From contig CM023450.1 in assembly GCA_013339765.2 (NCBI GenBank), forward strand, positions 39,130,711-39,194,710: a stretch of DNA of 64,000 bases, given 5' to 3'. Position 1 is the stretch's first letter. Each line of letters opens with the position of its first letter. This document shows, in pieces, positions 1 to 10,440 of the stretch. The notes under the pieces are model-generated. The model saw nothing but the letters and a program-made list of their open reading frames with translations. It did not search any database and had not been told where the DNA came from. The stretch comes from Haemaphysalis longicornis (taxonomy: Eukaryota > Arthropoda > Arachnida > Ixodida > Ixodidae). A program made the position numbers and the translations under genes.

Positions 1-1080
1 CCTCTTGATGCCAGATAGGTATAGTTTGGCGCGAGTGTTGCCTCGTGCTAGTCGTGGGGCTGCGTGGAAAGTTGGTTGCATGTGGTGAGGAATGAGGCAG
101 ATTCGGAGGTTGCCACGGATGTTGGGTGGAATGGGAGTGGGGGGATTGCGATGGTGGGGCGAGTATGTTTAGATAGTTAAGAATGTAGTGCCCTGTAGGG
201 GAGGACGCGAGGTGGGTGATTTGGGAGATGTGGTGGGCGTCTGGGTGTTCGCGTATGGTGTTGTGTATTCCGATGTCGAGCAAGCCATGCGATGGGGCGT
301 AAGGGGAGGCAGTAGTGCATGCCTATACGTATTCCAAGGTGGGCATCAAGGGAGTCGAGTTGGGTGGATGTAACGTAAGTGGCACAAGATACGGTTGAGT
401 AGAACCCTGTGTACAAGACGGGGCACTCCTGTTCTGTGGCGCCGCGGTGTTTGGTGGCGATACGTTTAATGAGGTGCGTAGTTTTGGTAGCGTATCTCCT
501 TACGTGCTGGTGGGTGGACACGGGTGATCTGTGTGTGAGGGTGAGGTCTAAGAGTCTAAGTTGCTGTGTCTGGGTTTTTGGGTCAGGGTGTATAAAAAGT
601 TGGATGGGGGATTTGGAGGGGGTTTGTTGCTAAGGGGCGTAGAAGTGAGAACGGATTTTTGTGGACAGCACTGGTGCGCCAAATTTTTGATGTGGTGTAG
701 GACTTGAATGAGGCCGTGTTGGAGCTGGTGGTTTCAATGCGGTGGTCGGAGCCAGAGGGGACCCACAGGACAATGTCATCTGCTAGCAGTGTCCTGCGTA
801 GTGTGGAGATGGTGAGGAGAGCGCGGACAAGTGGGATTTGGGTGAGGTTGAAGCACGTAGGTGAGAGGACCGCTCCTTGTGGCGTTCCGCGGTCTGGATT
901 GTGGAAAAGATCAGATTGGACATGGCTCAAACGGATACAGATATACTGGTGTATGTGTACGCCCAGGTTTCGGGATGAAATTACCTGAAGGATCTATGGT
1001 GTGCGACATTGTAAAAGGCTTTTTTGGAGGCATAAAGGTGTGATCTCGTAGCGGGGGGTGTCGGTGAAAATCATGGTGAT
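1..1080 (-). pseudogene. LINE reverse transcriptase fragment, runs off left edge
   Basis: Read on the minus strand this is the palm and thumb of a non-LTR retrotransposon reverse transcriptase, followed leftward by the start of the post-RT region. Visible in order are a KAFYNVAHH block near 1000-1035 (compare the family KAFDNVxH), the fingers/palm motif RGTPQGAVLSPTCFN near 850-895, and the catalytic box as LADDIVLW at about 765-790 (usual YADD). The thumb follows near 177-520 with KTTHLIKRIATKHRG. Reading frame changes between blocks, so it is a dead copy. The thumb resembles the one at 11544-11993, so the two are probably one family. The element continues beyond the left edge. Its 5' end is lost near 1080, where an unrelated plus-strand reading frame begins. 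Confidence 0.8.
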
Positions 1081-1089
1081 ACTGTATAA

Positions 1090-1302
1090 GGGCGTCTTGA
1101 GTGGATAAGCCGCGCAGAAGACGACAACGACGAATCTGTCAAACCATTCCTTCACAATATGCACGTGGAGACTGTCACCGGACTAGCTGACGAAGAAATG
1201 GAGGTCTACCGAGGCGAGGACCCGCTACAAGAGGATTTGCCCTACGTGGCTGTGCTGTCAGACGACGATGACGACGGAAGGGATGATGACGATTGCTACT
1301 GA
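1090..1302 (+). pseudogene. C-terminal piece of an unidentified acidic-tailed protein, possibly a DNA transposase
   Basis: An open frame with no start codon runs from a stop at 1087-1089 to TGA at 1300-1302, and AATAAAA follows the stop directly. The peptide ends in an Asp-rich tail (VAVLSDDDDDGRDDDDCY) preceded by EEMEVYRGEDPLQEDLPY. Acidic C-termini with an immediate polyadenylation signal are common in pogo/Tigger- and hAT-like transposases of arthropods, which is why I suspect a transposon remnant, but no DDE catalytic motif is in view. The upstream portion appears to have been replaced by the LINE ending near 1080. It could also be a processed host-gene fragment. Confidence 0.4.
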
Positions 1303-1587
1303 ATAAAACACTGTACTCACTTGAATGGTTTTAGTTTACATTACCGTCCGAAACGTCTTTGCACTGCTGGGGTGAGGCTGCTTCTCTCTCTCCTAGGGTC
1401 CGCTGTCAGTGTGGGGGGGAAGCTATGTCGATCCCCAGCTCGGATGCGTCTCGAGCCTTGCACTACTAGTGCAAGCTCCTCATATTTCGTCCTTAACCAA
1501 AAAGGAAATTTTAAATATTGCTGTGCAGTTACGTTTCATGGGTAGAAGTGCCGACATAAGGGCCATCAATAAAAACATAGTTATAAT

Positions 1588-1759
1588 TTGAAGTAAAAGG
1601 GAGACACCGACCAAAAAAAACTTAAAAAATTTAAAAACTTGAAAACAACAAAAAACAAGGCTTCCGTAGCGAATCCGAAACGTCTTGTTTTTTGTTGTTT
1701 TCAAGTTTTTAAAGCTTTTAAAAAGTTTCATTTGGTCGGTGTCTCCCTTTTTGCTTCAA
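1588..1759. mobile_element. Palindromic MITE, about 172 bp
   Basis: The two ends are inverted copies of each other: the left arm starts TTGAAGTAAAAGGGAGACAC and the right arm ends with the complement of TTGAAGCAAAAAGGGAGACA. Pairing continues inward through CACCGACCAAA and an A/T-rich stretch containing AACTTGAAAACAACAAAAAA, leaving a loop of roughly 30 nt around 1652-1682. Arms of more than 65 nt make this a near-complete hairpin, as in non-autonomous inverted-repeat elements. No convincing target-site duplication is visible. Confidence 0.65.
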
Positions 1760-2309
1760 CATTTCTCCCGGCCAGACGGTTTCTCGACTAATTGCAGGTT
1801 AGCATTCAAGTGATGCAATTAAATTACACTGGAGGCCCCTCTACAATAGCCCAGCGATATTTCTCGGTGGTGGCTCACGTAGGCGGCCGCAAATGGCATA
1901 AACAATATTCGCTGACGTCATAAAGAAATTGCCGGAAAATATCTGGGAAGCCTCCAACCCCACATATGTTTTCTTTAAAATCTCCACAACTTTTTGAAAT
2001 TTGCATTAAAATATATACCATTGTTATCGGGACGGAGCAGTCTCTTTAATAAACGAAACTTGCATTTTGTCTGCATGGTTCCTATAAATACTCTATGCTG
2101 AATTGTCGGTAATCCGAAAACCGGTCGATGAGCTGAAAATCGCCGGTGAACCAAAGAAAGTCGGCAAGTGCCGTCAAATACTGTTGATGACGACGCTGCC
2201 CATATGTCATGTTCTAGGCAAAGAAAAAGTGGGGCTTGCTTCGGGGTGTGCCGTGTCATATACATTTCTTATTGTGACCGGCTGTACCGTTTGATGTGTT
2301 GTAACAAAT
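1760..2309. other. Unassigned non-coding stretch
   Basis: No exon-like frame, tRNA or recognised repeat. Only short stop-bounded frames are present, and none has a familiar motif. Confidence 0.4.
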
Positions 2310-2875
2310 AGGAGAAAAGCGCAAATACAGGCAAAACACGAGAAGAAGAAGGTGACAACCACGAGCGCTGACTCACAACTGACTTTATTCCTCGGCTTTT
2401 CACATATATATGCCAATAGTCAAGAACACAAGAAAAGCAGAAAAATAACACGAAAGCGGGAGATAACCTAACCTCTCGTCACGCTTCACCGACGCCATGT
2501 GCCACAAACACTTGCTGTACTATTGAGGGACAGATAATTAATCTCTTCTGCGAGAGGGACAAGGAGGGAACGCTAACACATTTTTCTTTTCTGCGCAATA
2601 TTTCTGCGGCTTCAATTATTTCTCTGGTTATTTTATTTTTGTGTCTTGAAATGACCTGTGTTTTTTGAACGATTGGGCCGCAGCCGCGGCAATCCCGACA
2701 GTGGACTCCTAAGTGGCCACTAATCGCCTTATGTACGTTTTAGTTATGTTCTTTAACCTTTCATTGAGGCATCGTCCAGTTTGTCCTACGTACGTGTGCT
2801 GTCTGTGTTTGCGCTGTTCCCCTATTTGTAATCATGCACCAACTCGCCCAAGCCTTAACCTTTGCATGTGTTGTA
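2310..2875 (-). pseudogene. Penelope-like element 3' fragment with GIY-YIG endonuclease remnant
   Basis: On the minus strand 2715-2870 encodes TYVGQTGRCLNERLKN, the start of the GIY-YIG nuclease of Penelope-like retroelements (the YVGQTGR block carries the catalytic Arg). A one-base frameshift near 2712 leads into GHLGVHCRDCRGCGPIVQ, the conserved H-x4-C-x2-C region, then KNKITREIIEAAEILRR, ending at a stop at 2479-2481. In the family this domain is the C-terminus after the reverse transcriptase. The RT itself is not visible to the right, where a SINE has inserted at 2919. The remaining 170 nt to 2310 look like the 3' untranslated end and include AATAAA on the sense strand and the phrase GTCAGCGCTCGTG, which recurs near 35750. 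Confidence 0.75.
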
Positions 2876-2904
2876 AATCATGGCTCTTGCGCCTGGTGAG
2901 GCGT

Positions 2905-3188
2905 AAAATATACTTGCACCCGCCGCGGTGGCCCAGTGGCTAAGGCATTGTGCTGCTGAGCACGAGGTTGCGGGTTCCATTACCGGCCGCGGCGGCCGCT
3001 TTCCTGAAGGAGGCGAAAAGCAAAAACGCCCATATGTACGAGATTTCGGCGCACGTTAAAGATCAACAGGTGGTCAAAATTAATCAGGAGCCCTCCACTA
3101 CGGCGGGCCCCATCGCCTGTGTTGCGTCGGCACGTTAAACCCTTCAATGAATGAATGAATGAATCAATCAATCAAAAATATACTTGCA
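2905..3188 (+). mobile_element. tRNA-derived SINE with perfect 14-bp target-site duplication
   Basis: The body 2919-3174 begins with a tRNA-like head (CCGCGGTGGCCCAGTGGCTA containing box A TGGCCCAGTGG, then GCGGGTTCCATTACC as a mutated box B), continues with the GCGGCCGC/GGAGGCGAAAAGCAAAAACG body and the GGTGGTCAAAATTAATC segment, and ends in a (AATG)n(AATC)n tail. The duplication AAAATATACTTGCA is exact at 2905-2918 and 3175-3188. This is the typical hard-tick tRNA-SINE layout (Ruka-like, from memory). Box B damage suggests it is no longer transcribed. Confidence 0.9.
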
Positions 3189-5396
3189 TATTATTCTTCT
3201 TCCCATCCTCTGAGTATAACATGCTTAACCATATACATAGGGAGGGATATGAGGCAGATTCAGTTTATATTTTAAATGTATTTCCATTGCACCCTAAGAC
3301 ACGCAACTCCTGTGAAGCGGCATTTTTGCTATTGTTGAATAGCAAAATAAGGCTATTTAGGTCCTGCTGGGGCGCCATTGTTTCAAAAGCAACAGAGTTC
3401 ACGCAGAAAACGCTGGCAGGTGGTGGTGCTTACGACATCGCTAGTTTACACAGCACCTAAGTGGTATCGCTACGTTTTTTATTCTCTTGGTTTATCTGCC
3501 GGCATGCTTTCAATAACTGTAAAATGGTGCCTTTACGCCGAATTCTATGTTAGGGAGCGTATGCCTGGCTTTCGTCAAGCCGCTTCACAGCTTTTAGCCA
3601 GGACACCGTGCAGAATTCATTTCTAGAATTAAAAATGTGATAATTGAATTCGATTGAATCATTATCATAATTATTACGATATTATATTGGTCTCGATGAA
3701 CAAATTGTTTCGTTTGTAACTTTTTATATGGCGAGGATGCTTGAGGAAATGTTAAATAAAGGTCACGTTATTCAGAGATGTTTACTAGGACATTTAAAAT
3801 GCGGTTTTAGTAGCCTCGTAGGGCTCTTGGTGCTCAGAGGTCCGGTGCTTTAGAACTTTATGGTGGCGAACGGGTCGGGAGCGGCGCGTCTCATGCGAGC
3901 GTACCGGAGAGCGTTGATCACCGACTCCCAAGCCCTTGCAGTGGGGTTAAAAAGGACAACCCTCTATGCGGGTCTCAACAACATCCTCGGCTTAAAAGTT
4001 GCGGCGATGAATTCGCGAGTCCATCTGTAGAGTTTAAATAGCCATGAATTATCGTAATCCATACCCCGTAGCTATACACTTTAGTCATATGGGAGAGGAA
4101 ACGTTTTAAAATATGAAGAAAATGTGGTGTATTGATATCACAATGAATATAACTGCAAAGTGGTTCATTAACATCTCAAAAAAAATGACGTGGGTAGACC
4201 AGAATGAAAATCCGAAAAAAAAATCCCTTCAGGGACGCCTGAATTTGCCATAGAAGGTGTACAGGACGAAGGCGCATTGCAACGAAAATGGTAGTATTGT
4301 CAAGTGCACCACTAGTACTTCCCCAAGTGAAGACTAAAACCAGATTTTTCGATCTCGTCGATCAGGGTTTGATGATGAACGCCGACTTCCCTCCGCTTCG
4401 GCGGGCGTTAGGGTGGTGGGGAATAAAATCGGGTGACAGAATATTGCTATTGCGGCAATACCTATCTCTGGATGTTCAATGAACTGTTTATATCATCCGC
4501 CATGTCGAAGCTTACTCAACGTCATGCCATTGTTCTCCAACCTTTCGGGCGACATTAGGAAGCTTCTTGGGGCATTCTGTAAAAGAAGAAACGGTAACAT
4601 TTTATTACATGGATTACTAGGCAAGACGCGACGTGCATGCGAGGAGCGTACACTAGCACAACAAACTATAGCGCATGCTCTTTTTGTGCAGTCCCCGCCG
4701 TTAAATGCACATGCCAAATATACATTGTGAGCCTAAAAGTCAATGCATTAAATACTATTTTCAAAGCATTCTTGCTTGACATTTAATGTTGGGACGGGCC
4801 AGGTGGTGTTATGTTGTTTTCAGTTCAGAAATAACGTTCACTGCTATCCAAATAACAAACCGCGGATTTGCTATCGAGAGAAGTAGAAAGCTGAAAAAGA
4901 AAAACGGAGTCTATTTTTGCCAGAATATATATTCCAAGGCCCAAGACGGACAAAGTGCATACCAGAAACATCCTGATTTCGCAAAATGTGTCTCGTTCGT
5001 GCGATATCATGGCGGCGTACTGCTGCTTTGAGAAGGATGTCATAGTTTGATAATGAGCTTTTTGGGCTGTAACGTCGGAGGAAATAGGGAAATATTTCAA
5101 CTCATAGACGGAGAAACCACGTCTACTTGCTGGGGGACAGCATGTGCTTACATAATACAAGCATTTTGTTAAGAACCGCCATACTGTTAGAGATCCCGGA
5201 GATGAGGTGGATAGTGTATCTCCATGACTTACTAAGATGACGTATCCATGCATGACGCTATAACTGTACACATTTGATGCCATGAAGCCTAATGGCAGCA
5301 TTCTTACAGTCAATAGTGGCGTTGCCGATTTGTAATCGGCGGACTTGAGTTAGATTGTTTCAGCCTTTGCCGCCCACGCTCAGAAACAGCCATGTT
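3189..5396. other. Unassigned non-coding stretch
   Basis: I see nothing recognisable. The longest frame is 162 codons on the minus strand at 4825-5313, rich in Ser/Tyr/Cys with no family motif, and base composition around it is the same as in neighbouring non-coding DNA. A Drosophila-like promoter, tRNA or LINE motif is not visible. Confidence 0.4.
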
Positions 5397-5657
5397 TGGG
5401 GAGATTTATTCTGATTGTGGGGTTTAACGCGCCGACGCAACGCAGGCGATGAGGCGCGCCGTAGTGGAAGGCTCCGGATTAATTTTGACCACCTGGGGAT
5501 CTTTATCGTGCGCCAAAATCTCGTACACATGGGCGTTTTTGCTTTTCGCCTCCATCAGAAAAGCGGCCGCCGCGGCCGGGAATCGAACCCGCGACCTCGT
5601 GCTCAGCAGCGCAACGCCTTAGCCACTGAGCCACCGCGGCGGGTGGGGAGATTTATT
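5397..5657 (-). mobile_element. tRNA-derived SINE, minus strand, with perfect 14-bp target-site duplication
   Basis: The complement carries CCGCGGTGGCTCAGTGGCTA with box A TGGCTCAGTGG and box B GGTTCGATTCC, both matching Pol III internal promoter consensus, then the GGCGAAAAGCAAAAACGCCC body and a short tail. The body is 5411-5643. The duplication TGGGGAGATTTATT is exact at 5397-5410 and 5644-5657. It has the better-preserved promoter of the two full-length copies, and it lacks the AATG/AATC tail seen at 3150-3174. Confidence 0.92.
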
Positions 5658-6269
5658 TATTTATTTTCCCACACACGTCATTCCTGGTATGGTATCACAG
5701 TTAATGGGGGTACAACGGCGATCAATGACAGCAAACAAATTGGAAAAGAATTATCTCCTCTACAAATATGTATCAAAAGCGTTGTTCAATATAGGGCACC
5801 CCCGACCCCCCCCCCCCTCTCCCCTGACTTATCCTATGCCAGTCCGATAAAAAAAGAAAGACATTTCAAACAGGTTTATTCTGCGTAAAGTTTTTTTTTT
5901 ACATTTAGTGATTCCTTTTGAATTATATATAATATGGCTTAATGTTGAGTTATCTTGCAGTTTTATAGTGCAAGAAGCTATGAAAAAGCTTTAATCGCAG
6001 CATTTTTCTGCGGTCATTCAAAGGGTGCAGTCCCAAAGACTTTTCTGAATGAGACACGCTAAAATTTTTAGTATCGTTTAAACAAGTCAGGCAGAGAAAC
6101 GTGGAACCTCATCTATTCGGCTTATATCTGTGACAGTCGAAGGGTGACACACTATGCACGCGCATTCAAATATAGGGCGGAAGTCTGGTTCAACAATGCC
6201 TTTGTACCTGCCGGTTGAAGTTGCAAGTGGGAGTCCGATAGAGATATTTCAAGGGTGAAAACTGAAGCT

Positions 6270-6785
6270 TGAAGTTTTGTTCGCATGCAGTCATTGCTAT
6301 CTTAATCCGCTGCTTGTGTCTGTGTGACGATGTCATCGGCACACAATAGAAAGCGTGCGGCTGCGTCCTTTCCCGGTGTACATGCAGCTCAAGTTGAAGC
6401 TACGTTGAACAGCAGGGGAAAAGGCGTGGACCCCTGTGGACTCCCGGGTCAAGATAATAGTTATTGGGCGATACATCTGGAGGATTTAGACTAATTGCGC
6501 ATTCATACTTGAGATTTTGTTTTCCCTAGGGAAAGCCTTAGCGAGTTCATGAAAGATCCCTGTTTGGCTGACGTTATCACATTATTTGTGCATATCCAGC
6601 TACAGAATATAATCTGGGGAATGTTTTCGAGATGTTTGATTTACGACTCTTCGCAGCAGAGATAGACGGCCTTTTTTGCTAAGAATTGGTCCGAACCAGT
6701 TATCGTATGATTTAACCAACATGTGTGTTCGAGATGGCGCTGAAGACGTTTGGTAATTAATTGCTGAATGACCTTGGGCATAGTA
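6270..6785 (-). pseudogene. Degenerate LINE reverse transcriptase fragment
   Basis: Minus-strand blocks occur in the expected RT order although frames change between them. They are IQQLITKRLQRHLEHT (fingers, about 6725-6770), GIFHELAKAFPRE near 6525-6565 (position of the LLxKL helix after motif A), a decayed GVHRGPRLFP near 6425 standing for GVPQGSxLSP, and LLCADDIVTQT near 6325-6355 for the YADD box. No tail or 5' end is identifiable. The flanks 5658-6269 and 6786-9617 contain no feature I can name beyond those listed separately. Confidence 0.6.
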
Positions 6786-9617
6786 TTTCTCGCTCACTGT
6801 GACTAACTTACTCAGCGAAACTCCAGGACTGAAGAGACACCCTCGTGTTTAATCCGACAGTCGCCCAATTTCTCTTCTCAGTCGTACGCCAACAGATCTC
6901 TTCACTATACTTAGGCGTGGGGCACAACGAGTGCGTTTTTGACCTGGCGCACATGTAAAGGAGAAGGAGTTGGTCGCATTCCTGACGCTTTGTTTTTCTC
7001 CCCCCACTTTCAACCACTATAAAAAAGCGGCTCCCAATCAGTTGCTATTTCTTTGTAAAATATATGCCACTTGGAATGGTTTGGTTAGCAGCTTCGTTGT
7101 CATACTGTGTTTCCACATCACAATTTCACGTCAAGGCTGTGTAGTTACATCCCAGCGAAGCTGTATTTGCTAGGTTTCAATCAAACCTGCGTCTGTCGAA
7201 AGAGCCGCGTTGTATCCAGAGCTAGTGTAGCTCTAAATATAATGTTGGTACCATGGCAAAAATACACTGAAAGTTTTCGCTGAAACAACTACATCATTAC
7301 TCCAAGTTTCATTTCCTTGTCCCCATTAGTTATTTCAGAGTAAAATAGTAAACGTTAAAGACTTCCTGTCTGCTGTCAATACATTGTCGTCTACAAAGAG
7401 AGTACGGTTCTGGAAAACAGCTGTAACTCTTGTTTTGTCAGAACTACCTCAGAACAAATTATATCAGAATTAGCCGACAGAACGACTAGAACATTAGCAC
7501 GACTTTACGTACTCTTAAATTACATAGTTACTGTACGGTTGCAAATATTGTGGAATTTCCATCTGCAGTAAATACATGTGCTTTTAAAGAACAGAAATGG
7601 ATAGCTCCATGTGTGTCCGCTAGAATAAAACTCTAATCATGACAAGTTTCATCCAGCTATAAAAGTAGGAAGTTTGTCTAAATGCAGACTAGTCATCTTT
7701 CAAAAGTGGAATCGCACGGAAAATTTGCGTAGCACCTCCGATAATTTTTTTCCCTCCCGCTGCACTAGTCCGCTTGAGCACGCCTGTGTCACTACGCAAT
7801 TATATGACCTAGGTGGCCCGCAAACTACAAGTTCTCTTTATGTTTGGAAAGGGGGCCGGCAATAGATTTTTGGGCAATGGATATATTTCAGTCGCTTGTA
7901 CTTGTTGCTTTCAGGCTTAAAAAACCACGCAGCCCATGGACTCTTCCCTGCTGTGCCGAATCTTGTAGTATAAGACAAAGTTCTTCGTTTCCGGCTCTTG
8001 CTTATGAAAACCATTGTACGTATTAGAATGTTTTTTTTCGGTGAAAATTACTCACGCCTTGATTGAAGCGAGAACGTTATCCACAGGACTTTGTCCTCTT
8101 ATCTATGATTCTCCCTATTTACTCTCAGATTGAAGGCTAAAGTGTTACGTTTTTCTTCAGGGCTAATCGTACAATCATGTGCAGCTTTCCCGCTCATGGC
8201 AGTCCTTTCAACAGTGATTACTCTGCAATTTTTTAGCGAAATGAAAACTTCTTTTGCACAGCTAATATTTGGGGTGAATACTTGCTTTGTGCATAGTTTC
8301 AAGTCGCGCACGTTGCGCGACTGGGTTCCTGAGCCATGGGAACTATCCCATAGAAATGCATGGGGAGTTAAATTTGACAGTGAATTACACAAGAAAATAT
8401 TCAGAAAATTGAAATGTTCTTTTAGCGTTTTAATCTTCATGTTGACTTCTCGCTTTATGCCAAATATCATTTTCCTAAAGTGGTTTTTCTAGGTTCCCGA
8501 GAGGTTGTAATTTTGAGCGAGAAAGCTGGGTATGTTAAGTATTTTGTATACCAATTAAGACTAAGTGTCCTCGTTGTAGGGTCAAAACGACAAAGTAAAA
8601 CAATCAAAAGTAGAAAGTGTTCACTTTGGGGGACACAGGCAATGAACAAACCTACGGGTGCTCAGAACGATCAGCTACAAGAACAAATGCGTCACCAGCT
8701 ATCTGCCCAAATTTTTAAACGCTGCCGGATCTGCATGCTTCCACTGAAAAATCGCAGGATGTACTTTGTGGTTCATGGTGTCGGCATAAATTTCTCCTTG
8801 ATTCTTTCGAACATAGAGGGACTGCCAGATTGTCTGCGGGATATTGACCTTACTGTGGTCTCATAAGGCAAAAAGTTTGCGCGTCGTAACCGGTCGGATT
8901 CCCACCATATTACGGATACATCTATACCTATACAAGTTAATGAACAGGTACCAAACGAATACTTTCAATTGATATATTTATCTTTATTAACTGTACCCAG
9001 GAACAGCCATCTCGGCCAAGTGTTGCTTGAAGTCGAATAAAAATATTATCAGACGTATTTTTATCATGAACAACGCATACATTAGCTTTCTAGAAGCAAG
9101 CATAAGCTAAAGGGACTTCAGCTTACAAGAAAGGAGAAAAAATATGAAGACAGATAAAAGACAAACTAGCCCCCCCCCCCCCCTAAAACATTTGCATTAG
9201 TACATACGTTCTTGAGTTAAAAATTGAAAAGTTTAATTTTGAGATTGCTGAATAGGCTGCACAAATAACAGGCATTTCATTATTGTCTGCAAAACAGGAC
9301 ATACTCCCCGGCCTTCAGCTAAACCTATTGCAACAAGTATTGTGAAACGAACTCTCAGAACCCGATCACTTAACGGAAAAGGGCTTCTTTTTTCCTAGAT
9401 TCACGATAAATGTCAAAGCAGTCGTACTGTATCGGCATCATCAGCGTCAGCAATATCATTTGTACAGAGGAGCTGTACTAAGTCATCCTCCCACACATTT
9501 TTCATGTCTGTGTTCCACCACTCCCACCGCTCAAGACAACAAAAAGAACACGTTTGGGTTCCTGTGGGACGTGAACCCGGGCGTCCCGATGAGGAGGCGA
9601 CTCTTTACGACGCTTTT
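6786..9617. other. Unassigned stretch with one dispersed-repeat segment
   Basis: No supported gene. A segment at about 7595-7680 (CGCTAGAATAAAACTC followed by GTTTCAT-CAGCT) is repeated at 49380-49450. Two overlapping plus-strand frames of 120 and 128 codons at 8130-8492 and 8480-8866 are the longest. They lack recognised motifs and clear splice signals, so I do not call them genes. A run of C occurs at 9172-9183. Confidence 0.4.
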
Positions 9618-9990
9618 TTAACCCTCTCAGGGTCAATGACGTACGTGTACGTCCCCGCCAGACACCTTCAATATTTTCAATGACGTACATGTACGTCATT
9701 GACCGCGGGCGCGCAGCCGCTGGTTTCGGTTTCGTCCTCCAAGCGCTTCCTGTTTCTGCCGCCTGCGAACGTAACTCTTTCCTTAGACATTTCTCTTTTG
9801 TTACCTCATGAATACAATGCGACGTGTATGTAACAACGCAAACCAAATTTTCGTCACTTTAGGGTCACCATAAAAAAACTACAACAATTTTTTCTCGTAA
9901 TGAAGCGGCCGGAGAATTTATATCAGCAATAAAAAAACCCACCCTGGGGGTTCGCATTTGGCAAAACAATCTGACCCTCAAAGTGTTCAA
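9618..9990. mobile_element. Probable TTAA-type (piggyBac-like) MITE
   Basis: The left end is TTAACCCTCTCAGGGTCA at 9618-9635. The right end at 9970-9990 is the complement of TTGAACACTTTGAGGGTCAG, so the ends are imperfect inverted repeats around a TTAA-like target. Just inside the left end is a perfect 26-bp palindrome at 9677-9702 centred on TGACGTACATGTACGTCA. piggyBac elements insert at TTAA and start CCC. There is no transposase, so this would be a non-autonomous derivative. The right TTAA is mutated, which limits confidence. Confidence 0.5.
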
Positions 9991-10130
9991 GACGATAGTC
10001 TTTCTTGGGCCACTTGAACGCAAAAATTTTGGTCTATCTGTAGGTCTGTCTATCTGCAACCCGATTCAGCCACCCAGCCGAGGTGAAGCAGAAACTGCAC
10101 AATAGGTTTATACACCATTTTACTTGCCAG
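9985..10130 (+). repeat. Dispersed repeat copy (GACGATAGTCTTTCTTGGG family)
   Basis: This segment shares a stretch beginning GTCTTTCTTGGG, then GCAAAAATTTTGG and CTGTCT repeats, then GATTCAGCC, with 60258-60400. It abuts the right end of the MITE at 9618-9990. I do not know its class. It may be the end of a longer retroelement. Confidence 0.5.
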
Positions 10131-10369
10131 AGGTAGGCGCCGCCATTTGCTTTTTCTGACCAGACGCTAGCGCCGTCTATGAAGCGACCACCGAAACCTC
10201 CGCGCTGGGCTGTTAAGTGCGCCGTTCTTTGCGTGCGTCTGCTCGGTATCCGTGCATTACCGAGTGAACCGTAGTGGTTTGGCGTTAAGTTAGCGGTTGC
10301 AGTGCTTGTGTGTGTGTGTTCTGTTTTGTTTTCATCATCTGCGGACGGATTTTAGGTCCTAATTTACTG

Positions 10370-10371
<2 letters not shown>

Positions 10372-10438
<67 letters not shown>
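10372..10438. repeat. (GA)n tract at LINE 3' end
   Basis: About 33 uninterrupted AG dinucleotides. On the minus strand it is (CT)n, immediately 3' of an AATAAA at 10445-10450 belonging to the LINE at 10439-12105. Confidence 0.95.

Positions 10439-10440
<2 letters not shown>

Noticed and set aside
4825..5313. 162-codon minus-strand frame
   Set aside because: No recognised motif, no splice-site support, and composition like surrounding non-coding DNA.
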